This document shows, in pieces, positions 48,280 through 57,900 of a DNA stretch of 64,000 nt. The notes under the pieces are model-generated. The model did not search any database and was not told the origin of the DNA. It saw only the letters and a program-made list of their open reading frames with translations. The position numbers and the translations under genes were made by a program. The stretch's first letter is position 1. The number at the start of each line of letters is the position of its first letter. Source of the DNA: Tritrichomonas musculus (Eukaryota; Parabasalia; Tritrichomonadida; Tritrichomonadidae); assembly GCA_039105265.1 (NCBI GenBank), contig JAPFFF010000021.1, positions 248,001 to 312,000 on the forward strand, given 5' to 3'.

Positions 48280-50223
48280 ATGCCGACTTCAAAATCAGGA
48301 GGCGAAGAAGACCTCTTTTTCGCAGTTGAGCCTAGCCTTGAGGCGCCAGGAATCATTGGAATGCTGAGGATGAAAGAAAGGACGCCTTTTGATCGCCTGG
48401 TTGTTGCCTCACAATCATCACGTGACATTTACAATTTAATCGACCCAAACACAGATGACGAGTTTAGCACGACTAATGGTGGAAATTTTTTCATTGAATT
48501 TGAACTTGAAGAGCCAATCATGATCAACGGAATCGAAATTTTCGCATCATCTAAACATTTCCCTCGCTCATTTGACATTTCAGTTGATGGCAAAACAGTG
48601 AAGAGAGTCAAAGACGCCGAAGAACTCAATGGTAAATATAAGAGTATGACGATCAAATTTGATTCAATTTCCAGTCGAAAAATACGTTTCACGCAGACAG
48701 GACCAAACTGGGACAAAAACAACAATTTTCTTATTTTCAAGCGAATTGAATTGCATTCGAGTGACATCAAATACTCGAGAGGTGTTTTCAGAACTCTTGT
48801 TTCAGAGAGTGAAAACAATGATCCTCACAAAAGTCGTGTTCTCATCACATCATCATGCTATGACTTATCAAACTTCCACCTACTCAAATCAAAAAAAAGA
48901 ATTTCAACCAGTAATACCGAAAATTCATGGTTTCAAGTTGAATTCACACAAGGCATGGTGATCGTCAACGGATTCAGACTCGCAAGACGAACTCCTGGAA
49001 AAACGAAAAGCTACAAGATTGTTTGCAGTGATGATGTCAGTAAGAAAGTTTCAGAATGGACGACGCTGATTGAAATCGATGAGAAAACAGAAAATGAGCA
49101 TCAAGCGACAGACATCTACAAATTTTCGCGACCAAGTCCTCCAGTTAGATTCATTCGACTCATTCAAACAGGGCCAGACTGGAAGAATGAACTGTTTCTG
49201 AAATTTTATCATCTTGACTTCTTTGGCAGCCTGTCTCTTGGTGAAACCATCAGAGGAAGCATCAAGTCAATTGATGAAATAAGGTCGAGAATGGGAAGTT
49301 TTTTCTCAGTTGAGCCTAGCCTTGAGGCGCCAGGAATCATTGGAATGCTGAGGATGAAAGAAAGGATGCCTTCTGATCGCTTGGTTGTTGCCTCACAGTC
49401 ATCACGTGACATTTACAATTTAATCGACCCAAACACAGATGACGAGTTTTGCACGACTGATGGTGGAAATTTTTTCATTGAATTTGAACTTGAAGAACCA
49501 ATCATGATCAACGGAATCGAAATTTTCACAGCATCACAATGTTTCCCTCGCTCATTTGACATTTCAGTTGATGGCAAAACAGTGAAGAGAGTCAAAGACG
49601 CCGAAGAACTGAATGGTGAATTCAAGAATGTGACATTCAAATTTGATTCAATTTCCAGTCGAAAAATCCGTTTCACGCAGACAGGACCAAGCTGGGACAA
49701 AAATAGCAATTTTCTTCGTATCAAGCGAATTGAGTTGTATTCGAGTGACACCAAATATTTGAGAGGTGTTTTCAGAACTCTTGTTTCAGAGAGTGAAAAC
49801 AATGATCCTCACAAAAGTCGTGTTCTCATTAAATCTCCATATTATGACTTATCAAACTTCCACCTTTTAAATTCAAGAAAATATATTTGTACGAGCAATA
49901 CCGAAAATTCATGGTTTCAAGTTGAATTCACACGAGGCATGGTGATCGTCAACGGATTCAGACTCGCAAGACGAACTCCTGACAAAATGAAAGTCTACAA
50001 GATTGTTTGCAGTGATGATACGAGTAAGAAAGTTTCAGAATGGACGACACTGATTGAAATCGATGAGAAAACAGAAAATGAGCATCAAGCGACAGACATC
50101 TACAAGTTTTCACGGCCAAGTCCTCCAGTTAGATTCATTCGACTCATTCAAACAGGGCCAGACTGGGACAATGGACTGTTTCTGCGATTTTATCATCTTG
50201 ACTTCTTTGGCAGCTACATTTGA
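48280..50223 (+). CDS. Tandem discoidin-like (F5/8 type C) domain protein (second half of the TGA-split locus)
   Basis: A protein of 647 residues from the first ATG after the TGA. It consists of two near-identical halves of about 320 residues, each with two jelly-roll modules resembling F5/8 type C/discoidin domains (FFIEFELEEPIMINGIEIF, SFDISVDGK, KIRFTQTGPNWD; then WFQVEFTQGMVIVNGFRLARR and FIRLIQTGPDW). These domains bind sugars, lipids or proteins. No signal peptide is seen, so it is intracellular. It is in the same frame as the kinase, only four codons after its TGA, too close for an independent promoter and UTR. One gene of about 1,080 codons interrupted by a single stop is more likely. 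Confidence 0.8.
   Translation: MPTSKSGGEEDLFFAVEPSLEAPGIIGMLRMKERTPFDRLVVASQSSRDIYNLIDPNTDDEFSTTNGGNFFIEFELEEPIMINGIEIFASSKHFPRSFDISVDGKTVKRVKDAEELNGKYKSMTIKFDSISSRKIRFTQTGPNWDKNNNFLIFKRIELHSSDIKYSRGVFRTLVSESENNDPHKSRVLITSSCYDLSNFHLLKSKKRISTSNTENSWFQVEFTQGMVIVNGFRLARRTPGKTKSYKIVCSDDVSKKVSEWTTLIEIDEKTENEHQATDIYKFSRPSPPVRFIRLIQTGPDWKNELFLKFYHLDFFGSLSLGETIRGSIKSIDEIRSRMGSFFSVEPSLEAPGIIGMLRMKERMPSDRLVVASQSSRDIYNLIDPNTDDEFCTTDGGNFFIEFELEEPIMINGIEIFTASQCFPRSFDISVDGKTVKRVKDAEELNGEFKNVTFKFDSISSRKIRFTQTGPSWDKNSNFLRIKRIELYSSDTKYLRGVFRTLVSESENNDPHKSRVLIKSPYYDLSNFHLLNSRKYICTSNTENSWFQVEFTRGMVIVNGFRLARRTPDKMKVYKIVCSDDTSKKVSEWTTLIEIDEKTENEHQATDIYKFSRPSPPVRFIRLIQTGPDWDNGLFLRFYHLDFFGSYI
48310..50215 (+). repeat. 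Tandem duplication of a roughly 1-kb coding unit
   Basis: The DNA from about 48325 to 49250 recurs at about 49300 to 50215 with few differences; long stretches, such as the one coding VEPSLEAPGIIGMLRMKER, are identical. The second copy is joined by a short linker (SLSLGETIRGSIKSIDE). The similarity points to a recent intragenic duplication or ongoing conversion. Confidence 0.9.
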
Positions 50224-50322
50224 ACTCAGCAAACCACATTCAAGTTAACTTTGAGTTAATCTGTGAAATAAAATTATAGTTAAAAAACATTTATTATTAT
50301 ATTATAATTTTTTTTTTTTTAT

Positions 50323-53300
50323 TCATGAATTTATAATGTGATTGATCTCTTCTGTACTTAGATGTGGCAGCAAGAAAGCTAGTGCGTTATCATCGAAAAA
50401 GCAAGCGTCCTTTAACGTAGATGATGGAGTAATTCCGTAAAAACGAAGAAACTCTTTAATGCATGGATTCTCTTTTAATATTTTTGTTCTTTCCAACAAA
50501 GATGAGCTTCTAAAGAACATAATAATCTGGTCAGTTGATTTGTCCCACTCTAATTCGTGTTTTGTCATTAAAATGTCTGTTTTTTCGTCTCGTTCCAAGT
50601 TGTCAGAAAGCAATTTATTTTCTTTCATTTTATTTATTGTTCTCAAACTTTCAATATTACAAACTTCTCTTTTCTCAAAGTCACTCCTTCTTTTGACCCA
50701 AATGATCGGTCTCACTTTCTCATCGGTGAATGGGAAGTCGTCAAGGTTGACTGAATAATAATGTGAATCATCGATTCGTATCGATGTGATGTTTTCAAAA
50801 GGTGGCAAAACATGAGGTGTTTTCATTGGCAATTCAAGATCTTCCTTAAGACCAAGTCGAATGTACAAAGGAACAATTTCTTCAGTTTCAACATCGCGGA
50901 CTTCAATCACACGAGGAACAGCAGCAACATTTAACAAATGTCGAAGTGGCTGCATGAAAAAGTCGTTGTCAGACGGATATCGTGAAAAACGTGGGAAAAG
51001 TGCAATCAAAATTGCAGCTGTTGCTGAATTACTTCTAGACAACGTGTAGCGTCCTTTGCCGATGTTTAAGATGCCAATTGCCATGCCAAGGATCATATGA
51101 AGACCGTAAACGAATTGAGGGAAACTTGTCGCAATTGGCCTTCTTCGAACATAACGAATGAAGCGAAGGAAGTCAATGTCACATGTTCCTGCTTTAATTA
51201 ATGAACAGGCAAGAATGACCAAACATAAGGACTGTTCACGACGCATTGTTGGACAATCTGAAAAATCAAAAGGCGTCTTCTCAAGTAAGCAAAGACACTT
51301 TGCAATTGTTTGAAGTCTTTCAAATGCTTTCAAATTCAACGTTCCCGCGAATTTGACACCGCATGCAATTGCAAAGCCAGTAACAGTTGAAGCGAGAATC
51401 TCAGGTTTCAAGCCATCAGGAACAGAGAAGTTTAATGCAGTGTTGGGATCACTGTCAATCATCAAAGAGCCCATTGTTCGCATGAGAACAATGTCTGGGA
51501 GCATCGAATTGACAAAGGATGCATCACTTGGAAGCGAAAGCGCAAGTTTCACTCTAGAATGATCAGTTCGTAAGTAGCCAAGAGTAAGAGCTAGAACTGC
51601 AACAGGCGCAACAGCAAAGAAGTCTGAATTCCCAAAAGTTGCTGTTTTGTCACTACTTACATCAACTGACTTGTTACCTGAAAAAATGACACATAATCTT
51701 TCTCTATTCTCCCTTAAAACGCTCGATTCGTCACCGAGTCCTAAGTTGACAAGGCCAATCGCTGTTCCAAGCGCAAATGGCTCGGCGGGCACCGTCAGAA
51801 TTGCACTTCTTTCCATCAATGAGAGGAACGTCTCTGTGATGTGACGATGCCCGCTGGACTCGAACAAAAACGCAATTCCGAGAATGGCTGCCGATTCAAT
51901 CAATGGTGAAAGTTCGTATTCCGTCTGCTGGAACTGACGAAGCTCTGGAATATGAAGAGTGAGCATGTGCGAAATGCCAAGATCACGCTTCCCTCGATAT
52001 GAGATGCCGAGGCCGAGTAAAAGTGCAACTGCATTTGTCTCTTTGACGCCGGATGTTGTCAAGTATTGGTACAAATCGACTCTCCAAAACTTGTTCAAAA
52101 GGCCAGTCAGGCCGAATCCGAACAAAACGCCAGCATAATAGGGAGTCATTTCACGTGTTGCCGCGTCAAGAAGCCACGAATGATCAGCATCCGTGACAGT
52201 CAAGCCATCGGCTGTTCCGTTATGAAATTGTGGCCATTCGACATGTTCTGCATTATCAAAGTCATCGCCGGCCTTTAACTCGATCGCGTTCTCAGTGAAG
52301 CCGCTCGTGTTTATGTCTGTGCAAACAATGTCTTGCGATGGAAGTGGCTCAAACGTGCCAAGGTTAAATAAGCCGCGCCCAACAGACAACGACCACTGCT
52401 TTGATAATAAAACTTTCAATTTTTGAATAAGCATCGATTGAAATTGAATGTCATCGGTCCCATTCGGTCGCTCAACGTCAACTGTCAAAGGAAGATTCGA
52501 TTGAAGCAATCGTTCAACTTCAAGAAAACGGAGATCGGGCTGTTGATAAAATTGGATGCTTTTTGTGGTCGGTTTGGCAATGTACTCTTGAAGAACGGCA
52601 ATGTCTTCGCGTCCAATTAAACGATACGCGGCAAGTGGCCAATTCGATGGTGGCGATTCGGCTGTAAGCTGAAATGCTCTTTTCAATGGAGTAGATATTG
52701 CTGATTGGAGATGTTGGATGTCTTTGATCGTGAGCTTGGACTTCTCAGTTATGACAACAATCTCTTGGTAATCGCGAATTTGATGAAAAGTTGAAAAAAC
52801 TGAGACAAGCTTCTTGCTGATTGGAAATGGTGAAGGGAAACTCTTCATGGCGTGTCCTGCAATGCATTGGCTGCACCAGTTGATCAGATCAGGAACGTCA
52901 ATTGCTTGCTCAGGAAGTTTCATGTCGTTTTCTAATATGATCTGTTTTTGAGAATGAAGTGCATAATATAAAATAAAGTGTGGAAATTGCGCAAATTGAG
53001 AAAGTGGTAAAAGTAGGCCAATCAATTCTTGGACTTCTTTTGATTTGCCTTTTTGAACTCGAAGCTCTTCAAATAAAAAGTGTGTCATTTCTATGAACTT
53101 TGGAACGTATTGTCCAAATAATGAAATAAAGAGATTAATAAAGGCAGGAATAAATTCATCAATACTTGATAAACAAGATGATTCACTTAATGATAATATT
53201 AAGGATTCATAGCTGGGTGAGTCAAGAATTAAATGAGAAACGTCGAGAATTTGCTGGATAACATAGTCAAATGTAATTTCAAAATAGAAAAGCGTTTTTT

Positions 53301-54468
53301 CACCGTTTTCTCTAAATGCAACAAATTTGTTTCCAAACTTTTGAATCTGTACTACATCATGAAATGGTAAATGAACAATTCCATTGAATCCTTCATGAAG
53401 AACAACTGTATGATCTGTATAGACAGCGAAGAACATCAATCCTTTAAATACGCAGATGGATTCAACATTTTCAAGAGTAAAAACAACATTTGATGAGTCA
53501 ATATAACTGATATCAATTGCTTCGAGTTTATGATTGTTAAGGAATAAAAGTAGTCGAGTGTCATTTTCTGATATTTCCATAAAGCATGCGTTGACATTCT
53601 TACCAACTTGATTAAACTCAAAAATCATTTCCATAAATAAATCTGGTGGAATTCCTTCAAGAGTAGCTTTTAAGTCAGCACGTGCAGCTGAGCTTGGTGA
53701 TAATAGTGGCGTTGGTTGTGTAGGTGGTGAAAAAATAGATGGAGACTTGATAAAGTGTGGCGACGTAAAAAGTAAATCTCGATTTCCTTGAGGCTCATTA
53801 AATTTCCATACTGATATTGATTCATTGAATGGTTCAGACGCAAGAAGGTAGCAATGTTCGGATGAAATTTGAAGAGGAGTGAAGTTTAAATCGGTAATAT
53901 AATGGAGATCGCTACTTTCTGATGATGATTGATTAAATTGTGGAATTGGTGTTGATGAGTAATCAAAGCTTGATCGATTAGGCGAAGGAATTGTCGTAAA
54001 TTTCGGTAGCGGGGAAGATGAAACTGGCGTGAAAAAAGCGACAGGTCTTATTTCTTCAAGAGGATGAAATAAAGTAAATAATATTGGAAATTCTTCGTAT
54101 TGACTGTACATAAGAGCTGAATTTTGAGAGCGATAAAGAAGAAGCGCTTTATGAAGTGGGAAAATTTTTTCGATTTGAAAAGGAACTGCAATAAGATATG
54201 ATTGTCCAGATAACGAAAACAAAGTGAGACCACTTTGATATAGTACGGCTAAAAATTCTTGATTATCGATTGTACAAAGTGTTCCATCCATTACTGGTCC
54301 AGGCATAGTAAGATGATGTAGTAAACAACAATGTTTGGACCAAATTAATTCATTTCCAGACCAGCAAAGTTCAACACCGTCTTCGTTTAATTTAAATGAT
54401 GGAGTTTTATCTGCATTTTTGAATTTGTCTGCGCCAAAAGGGACGAATGGGCCAACAAGGCGCAGCAT
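50323..54468 (-). CDS. APC1: APC1, anaphase-promoting complex subunit 1
   Basis: A 1,381-residue APC1 (Tsg24/BIMA family), the largest scaffold of the APC/C ubiquitin ligase that destroys cyclins and securin. The N-terminal 550 residues form the WD40-like propeller part (LAVLYQSGLTLFSL, YLLASEPFNESISVW). The family marker WPQFHNGTADGL is at about 745-756. PC repeats follow (AGVLFGFGLTGLL, ALLLGLGISYRGKRDLGISHML, AIGLVNLGLGD). The C-terminal block GRYTLSRSNSATAAILIALFPRF and PLRHLLN is diagnostic. It is shorter than human APC1 (about 1,940 residues), mainly in loops. The start ATG is at MLRLVGPFVPFG, a natural APC1 beginning. Confidence 0.95.
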   Translation of the reverse strand: MLRLVGPFVPFGADKFKNADKTPSFKLNEDGVELCWSGNELIWSKHCCLLHHLTMPGPVMDGTLCTIDNQEFLAVLYQSGLTLFSLSGQSYLIAVPFQIEKIFPLHKALLLYRSQNSALMYSQYEEFPILFTLFHPLEEIRPVAFFTPVSSSPLPKFTTIPSPNRSSFDYSSTPIPQFNQSSSESSDLHYITDLNFTPLQISSEHCYLLASEPFNESISVWKFNEPQGNRDLLFTSPHFIKSPSIFSPPTQPTPLLSPSSAARADLKATLEGIPPDLFMEMIFEFNQVGKNVNACFMEISENDTRLLLFLNNHKLEAIDISYIDSSNVVFTLENVESICVFKGLMFFAVYTDHTVVLHEGFNGIVHLPFHDVVQIQKFGNKFVAFRENGEKTLFYFEITFDYVIQQILDVSHLILDSPSYESLILSLSESSCLSSIDEFIPAFINLFISLFGQYVPKFIEMTHFLFEELRVQKGKSKEVQELIGLLLPLSQFAQFPHFILYYALHSQKQIILENDMKLPEQAIDVPDLINWCSQCIAGHAMKSFPSPFPISKKLVSVFSTFHQIRDYQEIVVITEKSKLTIKDIQHLQSAISTPLKRAFQLTAESPPSNWPLAAYRLIGREDIAVLQEYIAKPTTKSIQFYQQPDLRFLEVERLLQSNLPLTVDVERPNGTDDIQFQSMLIQKLKVLLSKQWSLSVGRGLFNLGTFEPLPSQDIVCTDINTSGFTENAIELKAGDDFDNAEHVEWPQFHNGTADGLTVTDADHSWLLDAATREMTPYYAGVLFGFGLTGLLNKFWRVDLYQYLTTSGVKETNAVALLLGLGISYRGKRDLGISHMLTLHIPELRQFQQTEYELSPLIESAAILGIAFLFESSGHRHITETFLSLMERSAILTVPAEPFALGTAIGLVNLGLGDESSVLRENRERLCVIFSGNKSVDVSSDKTATFGNSDFFAVAPVAVLALTLGYLRTDHSRVKLALSLPSDASFVNSMLPDIVLMRTMGSLMIDSDPNTALNFSVPDGLKPEILASTVTGFAIACGVKFAGTLNLKAFERLQTIAKCLCLLEKTPFDFSDCPTMRREQSLCLVILACSLIKAGTCDIDFLRFIRYVRRRPIATSFPQFVYGLHMILGMAIGILNIGKGRYTLSRSNSATAAILIALFPRFSRYPSDNDFFMQPLRHLLNVAAVPRVIEVRDVETEEIVPLYIRLGLKEDLELPMKTPHVLPPFENITSIRIDDSHYYSVNLDDFPFTDEKVRPIIWVKRRSDFEKREVCNIESLRTINKMKENKLLSDNLERDEKTDILMTKHELEWDKSTDQIIMFFRSSSLLERTKILKENPCIKEFLRFYGITPSSTLKDACFFDDNALAFLLPHLSTEEINHIINS

Positions 54469-54988
54469 TGAATTTCGATTTTTTTGATGAAATTAATAAA
54501 CGTCACATTTTCAAAAAAAAATTTATAAAAATATTATATTTGAATCTAAAATGAATGATTATTTATATAAAATTATATTATATTAGAAACAAAAAATGAA
54601 ATGTTTACTATTTGAAAAAATGAAATGATTAGTTTTGAAGATAAAATATATCATGGAAGTTGAAATGATAAATTCTTATAATAAAAAGTAGTTTTCTTGT
54701 AATCTTCCTAGAATTTTAAATTTTATTTTTAACATTTGAGTATAGATTTGTTGTTGTTGTTGTTGTTGTTGTTGTTGGATGGTTTATTGATAATCAAAGT
54801 TTCTATAATATTTCACTATGCAAATCATGATTAGGGATTCATGTTCATTTGATTCCATTTGATCCATGATAAATTCATTGTAATAGTTTGTTTGTTTACA
54901 TCAAATTTTCTATTAAATTGTAATATGGTTACATTTTTTAAATTCTATAAAAATTAATGCGTTTAAAATTTTCTAAAATTCGCATCAG
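54469..54988. other. Divergent intergenic between APC1 and the AIR9-like gene
   Basis: About 520 bp carrying promoters for both genes. It holds a (TTG)10 microsatellite at 54748-54777 and is otherwise AT-rich. Confidence 0.5.
54748..54777 (+). repeat. (TTG)10 microsatellite
   Basis: Ten perfect TTG units in the spacer upstream of the AIR9-like gene; probably variable between strains. Confidence 0.95.
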
Positions 54989-57900
54989 ATGATGCGCTCT
55001 CCACGATCGCCTCATATTACAATCAAATATAGAAAAAATAGATCCATTTCGCCATGTGTAAATCAAAATAATAAAAATATTAAAAATATCGTTACTAATC
55101 GATTAGGTGAAAAAATACCGCCAGTCGCAGGTGATCTCGAAACAGTCAAAAATTATCATGTACTCGTACTAGATTTAAGTGAGAATAAATTAACGCCAAA
55201 GTCACTTCGAAATATCGGACCTAATGTTTCATCATTAAATTTGTCGCAAAACCCGTTAAATTCAGTTCAACTTCCATTACTTGAAAGATTACGAACACTT
55301 TATCTTGATGATTGTAATTTAGTTTCTTTATCTCATATTCCGCCTTTTCCAAACTTGCGATTCTTATCTTTGAAAAAAAATAAAATTTCCGATTTTAAAA
55401 ATGCTCCATATTTTCCGCGTCTTGAAACAATCAATTTATTAGAAAATCCGATTACGGGCAAATGCCCGATACATTTAATGGTTGCATCGTTAGGATCAAT
55501 TTATTTAAAAAAAATAAATAACACCAAATTAACTTTAGATTTATATGCGAAAGCTTATGAATTATCGCCATTAGTCGGTTACGCTATTCGTCGCGGTAGA
55601 AGTCCTGTTTCGCACGGAAATGATAATACAGAACTTTTAAGTGCTCAAGAATTTTTAACCACAAAATTAACGAGTTATATCAGAAAAAATAGACTTAAAA
55701 TTCCAAAAAAATTAATAATAGAAGAAAATAATAACAATCACTACATTACATGCCCTTTTCCTTCGCAGTCGATCAAGTGGTATTGTCATGCAATACCAGA
55801 AAAAGGATCAGAATGGATAGAGCTTCCAGCTCCAAAAAATCCTGGTGTCTTACCCGTTACAATGTCAATCAGACTCCGTCTAATAAAATGTGATTTTATA
55901 ATCGACAAAAAAAAATATTCACTTTATACAGATTATCCAATTGGAAAAGGAAAGAAAGATTATTCATTACCATATCCTTTTCAACCTAAAATTGAAGGAA
56001 ATCCTACAGAAGGCTCATTAATTAATTGTCTTCCATTACCAATTCCAGCACATATTGCATGGATAAAAGAAAATGCAACATTAGCAAAAAACACAAATCA
56101 AATACTATTAACAAGTAAAGAAGTTAATCAATCGGTTGCATGTGTAATGCAACCCTATTGTAAATTTAATGATGGAATAGGTTTTTCAACCATTTTTGCT
56201 GCAACTGATATTGTTCGTCCAGTTTATCCAGTTGTTTCAGGTATTACTTTTCCAGAGACGATCATTGAAGACGAAGTGATCAAATTTGAAAGATTCATAT
56301 ATCCTGATCGAGAAGGAAAATCGATTATATCAGTAGAAAAGTCCTTTTCACCATCAGGTGAATGGGGTTTTGTTGATGATGTTGATTGTAAAAAGTTAAC
56401 CTTTAGGCCGAAAGGCACAGAAGTTGGTTATTATCTTCGCTTAACGTACAAACCGGTTTTAGACGATGGAATTGAAGGTGAAACACGATATTTTTATAGC
56501 CAAAGCCAAGTTTTGCCAACTGTTCCCAAATTTTCAAATCCATTTATAGCAGGTGTTCCTAAGACGTGTTATCCATTAGTTGCCATTGCTGACTATTCGG
56601 GCGGAGTTCCAGGCAACTGTACATGTGAATGGTTTTTTTCGAAGCGGCCGATTGATGCGAAGAAAGGACCATCACAACGCCTTCAAAAAGTTGCGCGTAA
56701 CACGCAATATTTCACGCCAACAGAAGAAATGGCAGAAGGTTATCTAGCTGTCTTATTAACGCCTGTTCGTAATGACGAAGTTTATGGAGATCCTTGCTTC
56801 TTTGCATTAGATACGCCGATCTCTTTGGATGATCCGCCGAAGCCTTTTGAGGTTCCCAAAGAAGCCATTGTTGGCACAAAGATGAAATTTCCTTGTGTTT
56901 GTGATATCTTGCTTTCAAAAACGACTGGATTTTGTGGATTTGACTTTTTGAAAACAGGAAGCACGTACACGCCAAGAGAGAAACACGTTGGCCGAATTGT
57001 CCGTGTTGTTAATGAGACAGGTGATATGATCATCGGACCAATTAAGTTAGCAAAACCAGTTGTTTTGACTGTCAAAGTTACTGCTGAAAAATGGCAAGTT
57101 AGTTACGTAGCAAGCATTCAAGTTACTCACAAAAGTTGCAAGCCTGAACAACTTGAAATTTTGTGGCTTCGAGTTGGTCCTAACTATGAAAAGGCGGTTG
57201 CTATCAACACGCCCGAATATGTCCTTCAGCCTGAAGATGCAAGTTTCCAAATACAAGCGGTTGTCACACCGATAGATAATGAAAATCACAAGCGAGATCC
57301 GTTTTTTTCAGATTTGTCACCTGTCATCAAATGTGACAATTATTCAGAGCCAACGATTGTTGGTGATTTGATGGAGAACGGAACGGTTACGGTTAATGCA
57401 GCTAAAGAAATAGAGAAGATTACTTGGTATTGTCATGTTCCTCAGAACCAATATGAAGAGATTGGTGAAGGACTGATGATTAAGCTTCGATCAAAAGACG
57501 TTGGTCGATTCATTCGTGCAAAAGTTACTTTGACGAGTGGAGTTGTTGTTTATACAGAAACAAAAACAACTGTAGCTCCTTGTATTCCAACTGTTCAAGT
57601 TATCTTGCCTAAGAAAGTGCTCGAAGGAGACTTGGTCAAGCCAGAAATAATTTATCAAGGTGGAGTTCAAGGTAAAAGTGAAGTTCGTTGGTATCGAGAA
57701 ACAGATGAAGGTTGGGAATTTGTCACTGGTGAATTGAACTATCAAGTTACGCCAAAAGACATCGATTGCATTTTAAGATTCGTTTACATTCCTCATCGAA
57801 ATGATGGCGAAAGAGGAGAAGAAGTCATTGCTGAATGCGGGCCAGTCGATTCTCTTCCACCGACAGCAACGAACGTCACAATCAAGCAGAATGAACAAGG

